Of a DNA stretch of 64,000 nucleotides, positions 49,185-63,203 are shown piece after piece. Each line of letters begins with the position of its first letter. Position 1 is the first letter of the stretch. The position numbers and the translations under genes were made by a program. The DNA comes from Albula goreensis. Its lineage: Eukaryota > Chordata > Actinopteri > Albuliformes > Albulidae. The notes beneath the pieces were generated by a model. It had not been told where the DNA came from. It saw nothing but the letters and a program-made list of their open reading frames with translations, and made no database searches. The stretch lies in the NCBI GenBank assembly GCA_022829145.1, contig CM040746.1, positions 20,247,332-20,311,331 of the forward strand, written 5' to 3'.

Positions 49185-52176
49185 GTAAGTTTATTCCCTT
49201 TTTGCACATAGTCGAACCGATTGGTGATACTCCATTCATATGTTGAATGTTCGTGTATGTTGATTTGGTTTTTACTTGATTTCATGCCTCATCCTTTTAT
49301 ATTTCCAATCGTCTAGTGAATGACATTGTATTTTGCGCGAAAGAAAAATGGTTTAGGGTGAATAACAGATGGGTATTTCTGAGGCGTCTCTGCAGCATTG
49401 TTCCACTTAACGATTGAAACATTTAGAGGTTTACAACACACAAACACACACACACACGCACACGGCATTCCATGTATGCTTGCTTGTCATCGTTATCTTG
49501 AAATATGTCGCTATGTGAACAGGAATTACCGTTAATGTAGCAAGCATCTCGGTTTGTCACCTTTAGTTTTTCTTCCTCGTATGCATGTATTAAATTAGTA
49601 ATGGACGGAAAATTGTACATTTGTATTTTCGTGCCTTCATAGGCTAAATGCACCATTCTCATGTCGATTCAATTTCATTTGGGTGTCAGTTGCAACAGGA
49701 TATGGAAATATGTATTTTTTTATTTTTTAATGTTGCTGACCAGATATTTTGCAGTACAGGTGAGGGTAGTAGGTGCTGTAGGCGCAGGCAGTGCTTCCTT
49801 GATCTTTCGTGACTGGGCCTTTTCAACTGGATCCATTGACTCTGTTAGCACGCGCATTACATTTGCGCTTCACATCAATGTCCCATTCAGCTTTTAATTT
49901 TTTTTTTCTGGGAGAGGATTGAAATTACAATATGTCAATACAGTAAGCTAATGGCGTCGCGGGTTAATACTGTTCAGGTTTTAAAGATGTTAGTTTTGTC
50001 TCGTTCAGGATAAAAGATACAGATAGATGTGGTTTCCAGTCTAAAAGTCACGAGGGTGCTTATTATTTTGTTGGCTGGTCGTGATAAAGTATCAACGTAA
50101 TGGAAACTGACAGACCTTGTACATCCGTTGTCAAGTGTCTCTAACCTATATGTCCAATATTCGTGTCCTCTTAGGCAATAATCAGTTGAAACACAACGGC
50201 TCTTCTCGCTGTATGTAAAAACAAGGTGTGCGATCCCGGCGGATAAGTCCTTCGTAGAAGTCTCACGTGGATTTTTCTTCACACTAATTATTTTACTTAC
50301 CGATAGGATGTAGTCGTCTGCCTTTTTTGACCATGTGATTTTAATCAGTGGTATTTATCAAATCTAAATCATCATGCATTTAAGGGTTTTGGATAAAAAT
50401 GCATCGCATAATTTAAAAACCGACTGGGAGCAGGGTTTTCAAATCTGTCAGAATGTAGCCTTGTCCAGGGTGCTGGAAGGCTGCAGGATGCATGCGGGCC
50501 TAAGGCCTTCAGCTCAAGGGTTAAAAGGACTGTGTTATTAATGAGGTGAAAACAATATTAATTGCCTTCCTGTTTTATGTGTCTCTTTATATTTGTAGAA
50601 AGTTCATTTTTGTGTCTTAATGCCCCATATATATTCTGTGTTCTGCATGACTGTACAAAAATCAGCAATGACCCCCACCTACGTCAGCATATGGGACAGG
50701 AAAACACATTGCATTACCTTCCTGAGAATGCACCCTATTTTAGTGCGGAGTATTTTTGGAGATGGGTTGTTCGGGTCTCCTCTAGGGCGAATGTTTTGAT
50801 GCAGACCTCTTCCTTAGCTTTTCCTCTCAAAGGACTCCTATTTTGTCTCATGCTCAGAATTTGTCTTCTTAACCTTGTTCCATCAGAATTCCTTTTAGCA
50901 CTGAAGAGAGTTCTCAGTTGGGTCATATAACATGCATATGGGTTTTTAGGATGGTCAAAGAAATTAGCACATGGCAGTTACAATTACCTTGATATCAGGC
51001 ACATTACAAGAAATAATGTGATGTGCAGTGAGTCATGTCATACATTCTGTTCAGTGCAACTTTTGAAAAGAAAATATTTTGGCACATGTTTCAGTATTAA
51101 ATGAATTAGTATGCAGCTAATTATATGATTAGAGTACTGATGAGACTCACAAATTCGATTACTAATGGAACCAGCATATTGGGGAATGGTTTTAAAATGA
51201 AGAAAGGGGATACAGCAGGAATCTCTTGCCTCTCCATGTCTTAGGCAATCAGGGCTGTGAGTGGCCAGACATAGCATGCAGTGATTAGCAAAGACAGATT
51301 AGCAATGGCAGAACACTGCTCATTGTACAGTAGCAATTTGAAAATGTAGTGTTATCATTAAACAAAACCATTTTTATAATAGACTGTTTCTCATCTTTTT
51401 GTACTTATCTGATGTCAGTTCTCCAGTCAATTGAATCCTATTACATATGACTCAAAACATTCATGTCTGCCTCCATAGATCTAGGTAGACATGCTAGTAC
51501 ACAGTGCCTTACTCTCTTTTCACCTATGTGAACATGTCAAAGCACTGCCTTGCTGAACAAATATGAAGATGCATTAGCAGTTCAGAAAGTGCTTTACTGG
51601 TGCTGTGTAGCCTACGTTTGTTTGAAAAAGAATGATTCTTACATTTTCTGTATGAAACTACTGAATTACCATTTTCCTGTATATTCTTACTGTATACTCT
51701 AAATGATCCTGGGAGTTTAAACTTTAAAACTGAATTCTGATTGGTTGAGGGTATTACTGTCTTATTAAAGACAGATTCTCTTAATGTACTAGCAAACACA
51801 CGTCAATATCATTGAAAACTGCAACATACAATTTATGTCAACATTTAACCCACACATGCATGTGGCAAATATCATCTGGGAGAATGTTCCAGTGTTTTAG
51901 TGAGAGATAAGCATGGCTTGAGTTGATGATGGTTAATGTATGATACCACTGCCATCACTGGCAGAAAAAGAAAATTGTGTGGATGGACAAACCATGTCTT
52001 TGACTGGAGGGAGTTTCAGCACAAGTGCGTTAGGCTGTCTGTTAACTTGAATTGTAGGGATAAAAATATTTTTGTCCCATATGACTCAGCCTAGATGGAG
52101 CGGCTGTGGATGCGAATGTGTGGAGGGGCAGGGAGATGAACCCATACAGTCTGTCGCTATGAAACTGGTAGATTGA

Positions 52177-52375
52177 CATAGTGTGGTGATGGCTCTCATA
52201 ACCAGGGGGTGTGGGTTCACATCCTGGATGAACCACGACTGCTGTTTCCTTGAGCACAAGCCCATTTGATGAAATATGTCAAGCTGTATAAATGGATAGC
52301 ATGTTAAAAATGTAAGCTTATTTTAGTCTCCCTGGATAGATGCAGCTGCTAAGCAAATGAATTATTTAAAGTATT
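52177..52375 (+). mobile_element. Fish tRNA-derived SINE, same tail type
   Basis: A tRNA-like head with B box GGGTTCACATCCTGG is followed by TTCCTTGAGCACAAG, CTGTATAAATGGATAGCATG and the tail CTGGATAGATGCAGCTGCTA. It lies in NRG2 intron 1. Confidence 0.7.
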
Positions 52376-52409
52376 GGAGATTTGTTTTTGTGTGCATGTA
52401 TGAGTGAAT

Positions 52410-52511
<102 letters not shown>

Positions 52512-52788
52512 TCTCACTTTTTATTCCATATTCATGGCACATACAAATCTCTAGGCTGCATATCTTGAAAAAAAAACCTAGAGAGTCATAATTGTGGTAT
52601 GCTGTTTAAATGAAATATGAAAATATAGATCATGGTTATGAACTGCCATGATCTCTGAGTCTGGGTTATGTTAGTAAGGTTAAAGCAGAAATGTTTTCTG
52701 ATTCTCATTATATATATAGACAAAGTCCCTGAGTCAGTCAATCAGTTGTCAGCCAGTATTGGTGATGGAGCTTCAGTTTGATTTCATG

Positions 52789-53160
52789 TCACACCATTTT
52801 ACATGCACAGAGGGCTTGGTAGATCTCCTTCCAGAGGCTAGTGAGGATGGCAAAAATAAAGAATGTAGGAACAAAATAAACAGAAATGACAGTAAGGCTC
52901 ATGATCATAAAGAACAAAAAGGTAAAATTGTTAATCCATTGCCTACATAGTTGTCCATTGTAGTGTGGATCATAATGACAAGCATGTCTCCTGCCTGACA
53001 TTGAAATCCCGGCTGGTGTTGCTTCTGCTGGTGCTGTTGCTGGGTCTGTTTCTTCAGGCCGCAGCTGCTGCAGCAGGACAGCATGCTGGGGGAAGGGGGC
53101 TGCCAGGGGCTCCATGACTACATTTGAACTGAGAGGCTGTTTCAACCACACAATGTTCAT
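52789..53160 (-). other. Unassigned 123-codon ORF with a predicted membrane segment
   Basis: The ORF reads MNIVWLKQPLSSNVV..., passes through a Pro/Ala/Thr-rich part and a CHYDPHYNGQLCRQW motif, then a hydrophobic segment (FTFLFFMIMSLTVISVYFVP, about residues 80-106). I do not recognise the family. It lies antisense in NRG2 intron 1. It could be a small membrane protein gene, a retrocopy or chance. No promoter or poly(A) evidence was found. Confidence 0.3.
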
Positions 53161-56100
53161 CTTGGGAGAAGAAAACCAGCTGTTAAATTTTGAATTAAAC
53201 TAGCATGCACCCCAGTTCATTCCTCTGTGCACATGACGACATGCCTATGAAAAACAGACTCTCTGGCTGTGGTACTGCAGCATGTCTTCTGCTTTCCTGG
53301 CCTGAAATTTAGGCATTAGTCTACCTCTTCTAGTGCTGCCACTCTTGTAGAAAGGAATGCCCTTGTAATTAATTATGACGTCAGTCCATATCATGCAACA
53401 ATGATGTGGATTGATACATAGAAGTTTACTTTTGCTTGTTAGTCTCTCTGTTCCTGGGTCATAATTACTGAATTAGTGCTATACACATTTCTCATGTTTT
53501 CTCTTGTTTTCCTTGTTTAGTGCTTTCATGATTTTTATCACTGTTCCTCTTGAAGCATTAAAATTATTTTGTCTTCCGACTGATGTACCTACAATTTGGG
53601 CACCAGCTATTTGACTTTGTAGGAAGCATATATTAAATCACTCATGTTGCTGTTGATAGTCACATATTGTTGCTTTTAAAATATTCTTTACAACATCAAC
53701 ATTAATACGAAGAACATACGTTTGTGTCATTATTTGCAGTCTTTACTGAATTTCCCCACAAAATTGCTGGATTATTTTTTTAAAGGCAAATCAGTGTGAC
53801 TGTACTTAGAACATCAAAAATGTTCATTGTCAGTTTTGATGGGTAATCACATTGAAGGTTAATGACTACTGTATGGTATACTACATTTTGGATACTGGAT
53901 GATAAAAATGTGTTATGGTGTGTCCGCTTTTTTAAATATTATTATAATGTATTCTGAACTCTGCAATAATAAAGAGGTGTTGCTGAACTGAAATGGTTAC
54001 ATCCTGGTATACAGTTTTTTTTTTTTTACTGAAAAATGGGTCCATTCTCTGCTTTATTTTAGAATTATTTATTTGTGATGGCATAATGTATGAAGATACT
54101 CTTCAGATCACGTTTTCCAGGAGCTGGATCAGGTAGGTCAGGTAGTAAGCCCACTGTTGGTACATCAGTACTTGATGCTGTGGTGATTGGCCACCACAAA
54201 TTTCAATGCTAGCCACAGACCAGGTTTAAGTGATGAATAACTTCACCTTATTTCTCAAACACTGAAGTAAATTCGTAACTTTTTACGGATTTTTCAGATC
54301 CTTGTTATAGGGTCATTGGATTGACCTTGAATGTGAAGGGCTGAGGAAGTCAGGTGGGACCTGGAACAGCTTTTGAGTGATGGGTGGACCTGCAAAGAAT
54401 TTCAGTGGCCAGATGGTCTGGGAATAGAACTTACAGTAACAGCAATAGGGACACTGGGGATGTGCTAGCTAAAACATTGGTCAGAGTCCCAGATGGTGGT
54501 TTGTTCAAGTATTGCATCTTTCACACACACCACTTTTCTTGCAAGATTTCCCTCCATTTTATAGTTTGTCTTGGAATTGTCAGTTTGAATTCATCATTCA
54601 TTCATCTAAGGAACTAAGTTGATGCAATAGATTAGAAAATATTGGTTACATCACTAAAAGTCAGGGGATGTATCACTTTTGAGCAGGGCTGGTGTGAAAG
54701 GTAATGGACAGTGTTTAAGATATGTTTTCATACCTATCGTTTGACCTGCCCTCATTCATCTTACTACCTACAGTCTGGGAAGCACCAACCTGAGGAATTC
54801 AGGATAACTTAAGTTCACTCCAACCCAGTGGGACAAAACCAGTTCTGTCCCATCGCTGAGGACTCCTGGACTAAGGATAGCTGAATGACACAGCTAAGAC
54901 TAGCAATTTCTAGTCAGTGGGTTCAAACTGTGCCTGAAGATGTCTTTGCAGTTGGAGTCACTAGGGAGACCCATTCTGTTAACATTTTTGTATATTTTTA
55001 ATCCTTAATATAAGTTCTCACTTACACCAGATAGACTACTCGTGGTAAAACCTGTTGTCTGTAGCGAGTATGCTAATTCAGTTTGTACACTGCGCATTTG
55101 TACGCGGTGAGTTTGTGCACCATGAGATTAAATTGACACAACAGATCTATACAAGTCTAAACTATTCCTCATTTTACTCAGATTAAATTTATTTAAATTA
55201 AATGCTTTATTGCCACATTTCATTTAAATCAATTTAAATGAAAAAGTTGCTTGAAATATGGTTTGATGCTCTATAATTTAAAAAATAGTACAAACACTTA
55301 ACAAAAATACAAAATCAGATGACATATTACAGCAGAGGTCTACATACAATCATACTGGCATATACATCTGTACTTTTTAAAATAGATCAACTGTACTGAA
55401 AGGAATTCACCATATTGTGTGTAGGTAGCTTGCAGTCAAGATGATTATTCTGAGCTATGAATGGCTTGAACTGCCATACATTTGGGTGGTTGTTAAGATC
55501 TGTATGACTGCATAAGAACTTTGTACAACTGAAAATTCAGTGCCATATTGAATCTGAGGCTGACTTTATCATTCTTATGCTTTGTGGCACTAAATGCAGT
55601 TTGCATTTGCAAGATTGCATTGTCTCTGGCGATTACATAAACTGCTTTGAGTGATCATTTTCTGGAGCAAGTAGTGTGTCCATTATTGTAATGACTTGCA
55701 TATTCCCACCAATCCAATTTGGTTTTTTGAGTGTACAAATATGAAACCACCCCTTCAAACCATAATGGTACATATGGAGCTGTAGAGTCATAACCAGGAA
55801 TTTTGACCAGAGAGGTGTGTGCGATGGCCTACTTGCAGGATTCTCGGCAAGCTGGGCCAGGCAGCCAAGGTCAGGACAGGCCACAGCTGTTTGAAGTGAG
55901 GCCACAACTCCTCTGCCTGGACCAATGTCCTCACTAACCCACACTTATATCCCACTGCTGGGGATACAGAAGTCAGTTATACCAGTTTAGACCACTTTAA
56001 CCCAGTTTTGTTCACATACAGATTGATCGTATTTCCTGTCTGTATTCCGGTCACACCCAGTATACACAGCTGTAAATAAATAGTAGTTGCTGGTATGTGT

Positions 56101-58068
56101 GGGCTTTTTCGATTTAGCTATATTTTATTTATTTCATTTCATTAATATCTGTGTGTCTGTAACTACTCTGGGTATGTAGAAATGCTTCTGAAAACTGACC
56201 ATAGCAGCAACATAGTGATAGAAAACATAGTAATGGTTCAGAATAGATATTTGCTCTTTGGTAAGATCAAAAGATCCCTCTCGCACTTAGTTCTGAGGGT
56301 GATTACTGGTTATCACTGTGCCAGCTAAGCTCTGTAGGGGGTGTACAGCAGTGCCTTAGAGCAGGGCTGTGTGTAGCAGCAGCTGTGACTTAGTGCCCAT
56401 CAGTTTACCGGTTGTGGGTTTGCGTTATCCCAATCAGTGCTGCATCAAAGATCCCAGGAACAGTATCAAAAATGTCCATCTTCTTCAGACCCAGCATTAG
56501 AGAGTGAGGGTCAGAGGACTGCCTTCTTGTCCAAGGAGTCCATCCTGCCCTTCTGTCTGCTTTTACAATGGGTAATTTAAGTTTCATATCATTTATTTAT
56601 ATTGCTATAATGCTACAGGATATACTTCAGAAGATACTACTCTGAATGGGGGAAACCTGTGCAAGTGCTGGTTATTGGTTCCTGCTGTAGACCTGTCATA
56701 TATTCAATGCCATTATTGTGATTTGTGATTCCAGAGTTCTTCAAAGGAATTAATATGTCATTCATCTTCCACATACATATATTGCAGGTGCTGTCAGGAT
56801 GTGGGTGACAAAATGTGGGTTAAGCCCAAGTTATGTAGGTTGAATGGTAGAATAGTGTCCGCCAAGCCAATGAATAATGCTGCCACCACTGGACATGGCC
56901 ATCCATGCACAGTCACATCTATTACTGTCCCATCCATCTGTGTCAGTCAGGGGCTGTGTCAGGCTAGGCTGATGTTAGAAAACTGTTCTGCCCATCTGGC
57001 TCAGAAACAACACTGCTGTGCTACTACTGTGGCAGGAATGTATCTGGGTTAAAACAGGAGGCCTTAAGAAGGGTTTGCATTGATTTCAGTCAAACATAAT
57101 GATGAATGTTTTTTTCGGCTTTTAGCTCAATTCCTCTTTATAAAAGCAGCAGTCTAAAGCAGGTGTATTATAAAGCCACTGTCAGGGTCTTGATCAAATA
57201 CAGACAACCAGACACACAGGCATGCACATACACTGTGTTTTGCATTTTATTCATCAGCACAATTTGCCATTATCTGTGTAATTTCATAATACATTGTGGA
57301 TGCATTTTCGGGTGGACGTATGAGGAGGCTTAATATCTCTAATGCATGATTCCTTCCTTGATAAATTATACATTTATAGTTGCTATTTTTCCTTTTTTTC
57401 TATGACCAATGTGCCAAACACGAATCTAGCCTTGGCATGCTTATATTTCATTCCTCTTTGATTGCAAACAGTGGAAAGTACCTGTCTAGTACTTTGTAAT
57501 AGGAATGTGCTGTCCTTAGTTGATGTCATAAAGAAATGTCAAGGCAGTAAAACCACAAAACGCAGCACTGTATTGTAGTAGGAAGCTGTCTGACAAAAAA
57601 ATGGTTAGCAAAATGTATGCTTTCAAATTCTAACTTGAGAGCATACTCAGAGTTTCCCTTTAAGAAGTTTAAAACTTGCAAAACTAATATTGAAAAAGGC
57701 AGGGTAGTCAAATAAGAGTGACTGCAAAGATTTGTCAAGAGCCCCTTGCCGTGTCGTCACAATCTGCTATTCGTCACTCGATTTGACAGTGACTGTTGAG
57801 GAACACTGACAAATGTTGCCTGAGCATTCATTCCCTGCTGTTTGATTAATACAGCCCTGCTACGTCTATGCTTTCACTAACTTACTGACCCCATCTAATG
57901 GAGAGAACAGGGGTGGGTGGGTCTGGTACCAGCTGCCCCCTGCCCTTGGCTTCCAGCAGCCAGACATGTTGTTCAGTTACATGTTCTGGTTGTTGTGGAT
58001 CATGGACACCTCTGTGCATGATCAGGATGCCCAAGTCTAATACTGTTGGCATTGTACTTTTTTCATAT

Positions 58069-58174
58069 CTATTTCTGCCATTTCTGAGTTTGATGCATAT
58101 ATATAAAACTGAAATCAGCAGTTAAGAAATGTAAGAAATGCCAGTATTTAATAGTTGTAGTTGACTGAAACTTG

Positions 58175-58259
<85 letters not shown>

Positions 58260-58270
58260 GGCAGAAATAG
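58069..58270. repeat. (TA)n tract inside a 17-bp inverted repeat
   Basis: A (TA)n run of about 74 bp (58181-58254) lies between the perfect inverted arms CTATTTCTGCCATTTCT (58069-58085) and AGAAATGGCAGAAATAG (58254-58270). The whole could fold into one long stem. Confidence 0.85.
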
Positions 58271-59078
58271 GTATATGTAATATATGTATTTATATGTAAT
58301 CAGTTTTTCTCATTTCTTGAAAACATTTCTTTTTGGGTATATGTGTTTTCAGGTGGAAAAGGTTTTGAATATGTTTTAAAAACATATCAATCAAGTCTCA
58401 CGTGAGGCAGGTCGATATACAGAAGGGTCCAGGTTCCCCAACTCTGCGTTAATAAGCAGAATGTCTTATATTTACACAGACATACCATGCTGGCACTTAC
58501 CCAATGGGAGGTGTCCGTCATGGGTTACAAGTTACAGACAATGAAATTAATGTGGTGTGAAGGAGGGAAGTGGGAGTGAGGAGGTAAAGATGAAGGGGTG
58601 AGGGTTACAGACAGAAGAGAATGTTTGGGATCTGAAAGGGCTGTGATTTATATGAAGTGGAAGAATACAAAGAGGAATACTTGTCAGAGTTGAGGTCAGA
58701 GATGTCCATAAGTCTCCATTTATTGATTCTGCATCTGCCTCCAAGTTGAGCCCAGTGAGGAAAGGGGAATGATGTAATGCTATTTTTCTTCTTCTTTTTC
58801 TGGTGTCGTCTTCATCTGATATCTGAAAAGGCTGGGGCTGTCTCTGGGGAATGTTGGCTGTGGGCGGGGCTGATTCAGGTTCAGTTCAGGTGGATAAAAG
58901 AAAAAAAACATTGCTGGGATACCCACAGTATACAGCACTAAAACTTCTGATATTCTGGCAGGATGAAGCAAAAGACAATGCTTGGTACAACTGTTTTATG
59001 ACCCAGCTGCAAGTCCTGGGTTTCATCATCCAACAGTACAAATCACTCCACTCCCATATTCCTTCATTGCTGTATTGT

Positions 59079-59235
59079 GTAATAGTTTAGGGAACTGGGC
59101 TTGTATTTGAGTGGATGCAGGTTCAAATCACAGGTAGGTCACTGCCATTATACCCTTGAACAAGGTACTTTACCTGAATTGAGTAACTGAATTAGTAAAC
59201 TATCCAGCTGTATAAATGGATGTGTAAGTTTCTGC
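59079..59235 (+). mobile_element. 3'-truncated fish tRNA-derived SINE
   Basis: The head GGGCTTGTATTTGAGTGGAT with B box GCAGGTTCAAATCACAGGTA is followed by TACCCTTGAACAAGGTACTT and CAGCTGTATAAATGGATGTG. The usual GTCTGCTAAATGA tail is missing. It is the closest of the three copies to the common head sequence. Confidence 0.7.
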
Positions 59236-60871
59236 ATAACAACATCTATTACAGGCCTTCATGCAATTATAATCAACATCTACATAGGGAGAGATACCTG
59301 CATCAAAAAAACATTGAATAACAAACTAAGAAGCTATTGTTTTTGATAGGTTTTTCCAAGAAACATAAATAAAGCCAATCATGGGAAGATAAACACATCA
59401 TTATTTTTCTGCTCTGTCAATTTTGTGCTACCTCCTCTGACAATACTCTGATTAATATGAAACATTATAATTTGCATAATAGCAGTGTTGTCCAGATAGA
59501 TGTCATGCAATTAATAATAAAATAGTATGCACTTTTTACATATCCACAAAGTATCAAGCTATGGAATGTGTGCAAGATTAATTTTGTAAAGGTACATTGT
59601 GTACAAGAGTCACACACATCCATGCAATCAGGAAGACTCATGTAACATGCTTAATTACCCCACAATTTAAGCAGGTTCCCTTTTATAAGTGAATATGATC
59701 TGCACTACTGAAAGTTAAGCAAACACAAGTGAATTTGTATAAAGTCAATACAGTTGCTTTAGTTCTCTTACCAGGCAAAGGGTGTTGGACCTGAAATGCT
59801 TGAAAACATATAAATAGGCATACTTTTGTGGTGTACACTTCTATCTTTGTTAATGAGGCTTTGTATAACACAGTGCAGCGCAGTTATCATTGATTTGATA
59901 AAAAGTGTGATATGTTACAGAGATGTGGAGGTTTTACCATTATGTTTGATGCTGGTTCACTCCAAATATTTATTACAGGTTTTGGTGGACCATCTGAGTT
60001 TATCAAAGCATAATTAATTAATGTAAGTGTCCTAACTCCGTTCATACAATCCTGCACCTGGTAGTGTTAAATTGTGAATAATTTTTTGCATTGCATTCTT
60101 TGTTTATCATTGAACCTTGTCAATGGCAAATCCAAGCTTACATTTTCAACCAGACTGTAATTAAGAGTAAAGACCCTGCACAGTATACAATGCTGTTTTC
60201 CATTTTAATTATATATTGCAAGGAAATAAAAAGTTGTTGTATTTAGTTAATTCCAAGTCCATCACTAAATGGAAAGCAATGTGTATCTCAGGTGTAGTCA
60301 TTATCACTTAAGCTCTTTGCTAAGACGTGGTGTATTTGTTAGTTTTTGTTCTCACCTTGTTCAAGGATACATGTACTATGTTTCACCTGTGATCAGACAT
60401 GGCATTGACTTGAAATTATGCTGCATTTTGAGAGGTGGATTGGTGTACTTTGTCTAATCATGATTATGAAAGATTGGCCTTGGTTTGAATGTCCTTCTAC
60501 CAGGGTTCTGAGAGAAGGCCTCAGGACCCATGCATTTCTATTCCCATCTGTATGTGACATGTCTTTTAATCTCCATCCCCACCTCAGGTCCTTAGAGCCA
60601 GACCTGTTCTTTGCATTATGACAAGATGTTCCCTTGGTGCCCTGTTGCTAACTGAGAATGAATGCATCGCCACCTAGCCAGTTTCTGACAGTCACAGAGT
60701 CAGAGCCGCAGCCTGTATCTCTCTCCCGCTTTCTTACACCCTTAGACACATTGTACTTGTGAATCTCTCTCTCTCTCTATTGCTGCTCACACAAGTCTGC
60801 TGGTTTTCTCATAATGGCACTGTTTGTGTCAAAAGGAAGCCATTGTTTTACTGAAAAAATATGTGCTATGG

Positions 60872-61477
60872 CTAATTTATGGCAGTCGGGAAATGGTGCT
60901 GATAAAGAATTGTGCGTAAATCTGGGCTTAAAAGAGGGGGGAAGTACAAGCAGCGAGGGAATTCAGGAGAACAGTGAGTCATGCTCTTGGATGACGAAAT
61001 GCAGGCCTTGCAGTTGGGTCCTGAAACAGTTGGAGTGGATGGGATGGCATTGGCAAGCAAGGCTTGTGTTGGGCCTAACACTGAAACTGAATCGCTGCTG
61101 AGCAAGCTGGTCCAGCAACAGCCTGTGCATATGCCCGCACTGAAAATATTTTGATCTGTGATGCCAGTAGTTGTAATTCTTTCTCCCTCTGAGACCGCAA
61201 AACCACTGCTTATAATCTTCCCTGCTTCTGCATCTTCAATGGTAAATTCATGTTCAGTTTTTAAACACAGTAAAAGTTCTAAACATCTAATTGAGCCCTG
61301 GGTGAGTTTGTGCATTAAAAAAGATTCTGTTTGGTTGCCATATGATGTGAACATATGTGTTTGTGCATATTTTCCGTCAGAGGGTTTAGCAGAAGTACAG
61401 AATGGCACATGGTACACAGGAGGTTTCTCAGAAGGTAAATTAGTCTGTTTTAAGAAGTGTTGTCTCCAAGGCGGCAA
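60872..61477 (-). other. Unassigned 201-codon ORF
   Basis: This is the longest unexplained open frame in the AT-rich intron. It contains EHEFTIEDAEAGKIISSGFA and a Ser/Pro/Cys-rich C-terminal part. Two plus-strand frames are open in the same interval, so stop density is low on both strands. That suggests an unusual base composition, an old retrocopy or a conserved element rather than a certain gene. I cannot name it. Confidence 0.25.
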
Positions 61478-63079
61478 AATGAATCCCTATTAATCCAGAC
61501 TAGCCCTTTTCCGAGGTGCAGTGGCTTATTTTGAGCAAGTCCACCTGGCCAGCTCACAGGCGATTCATATAAATCATTTCTTGTATTCTATGAAGTAGTT
61601 GTTCTAATGAATGTTGTATGGAATTACCATTTTCATCTAAGATACAATTCCTCCTACATAGGCAAGCAGTTAAATCAATAGAGCGAGCTCTGTGTCATCT
61701 TTCTGTTGCCCATTTACTTTTGCATAAAAATGAAGAGTGCATCATCTCCTCTGTATCTTAATTGCTCTTGCAGATTCTCTGTAGACCATGGGCTGGGGAG
61801 TCACCAAGTGTTCTACCTCACCACCTTGTCTTCAACTTTAGCAAATTTCAATCACTCATTTTTAACACACCCGCACACACACTCATGCACACACACCCAC
61901 ACAAAAATTATATATCCATCTTGAAATGCTTTTATGTAAGTTTTGAACTGTTTCTAGTGGGATATTGGACCTTTCCTCAGGAAGGAAAGGCTGCAGTTGT
62001 TTGAGAGATAAAGGAAGTAGAATTCTCTAAATACATATATGGGGAATTCTGGGTCTAGGTTTTGTCTTCATTATGCTAAATTATGTTTTGTTGCACATTG
62101 GCCTTGGATGCAATCAGTGTCTGAATTGCAGCAACAATATAACATATAGTTTTTATTGAGACTGAGGCAATAAGGCCTTCTGAGAATGATGACTTCATTC
62201 ATTTTCCATAATAGTGAATGGTCTGTCCACTAATCTGTCCATAAATCTCAGCTGTAGCCAGTACATTTATGTAGCTGTGCATGCAAATTCTGTTTTAGTG
62301 TTTGAGTCGGGCAATATGTTATACTTCTGTTTCAATCATAGATATTGATTGAAAAAATTGATTACTGGTTAATTGACAAGTTGGTTGTATTTGTGTATAT
62401 GTGAATATGGTTGATTACTTTGCAAAATGACTGAGTAATTAAGGTCAGCTTTAAAACAGATGTACAGTGGAGGGCACTGCCGACACTGTTTTTGTTTTAT
62501 TATTATCTGTGTATTCTTTTCAAGCATACAGAGTAAGTAATTATTTTTGCTGCTCAGTGCAGTTTAATGTATAGTTTGATGGCCATCATTTACATGTGCT
62601 TGAATATCCACTTTGCATAATTTCAGAATCCTTAGTTAATATGGATCTGATTCTATGTTTAAATAGCTGCATTACATTCCTTAGTATCACACACACAGAC
62701 ACACACATACACACTTCTCACACACACTTCTCACACACTTACAGACACATGCGTCAAGAACACCTACACGTGTACACACCCAGTGATGTTCACAGTTCAT
62801 TTATCTCCTCCTTATGCTTTCATGATACTATATTTACTCGAGATGGAAATGGAACATTCAGTGTTAGAAACACCTGCTTTTCGTCTGCATGATATTCTTC
62901 TTACCCTTCAGCACTGAGCATTGTGTGAGGTATTCTCTCTCTGCTAAGTGACAGTCTGTGACATTCTCTCAATTCTAAGAGTCTATGTATGTATGTGAGT
63001 CTGTGAGACTTTCTCTGCTGAGCATATGTATGAAGTATTATTTTCACGGTGTGTGGATGTGCCTTCTCTCTATGCTAAG

Positions 63080-63085
63080 TGTGTA

Positions 63086-63151
<66 letters not shown>

Positions 63152-63163
63152 TTTCCCAGTTCT

Positions 63164-63200
<37 letters not shown>
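63080..63200 (+). repeat. Compound (GT)n-(GA)n-(GT)n microsatellite
   Basis: GT dinucleotides (about 63080-63107) pass into GA dinucleotides (to about 63148). A short unique spacer follows, then a second GT run (about 63166-63195). Confidence 0.95.

Positions 63201-63203
<3 letters not shown>

Larger units (their letters stand above)
45080..49950 (+). repeat. NRG2 segmental duplication, unit 2
   Basis: This is the downstream unit of the tandem duplication. The offset from unit 1 falls from about 7318 at the left end to about 6662 and then sits near 6992 at the exon; a 536-bp MITE present only in unit 1 explains most of the drop. Weak similarity continues past the exon to about 49900. The right edge is not sharp. 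Confidence 0.78.
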
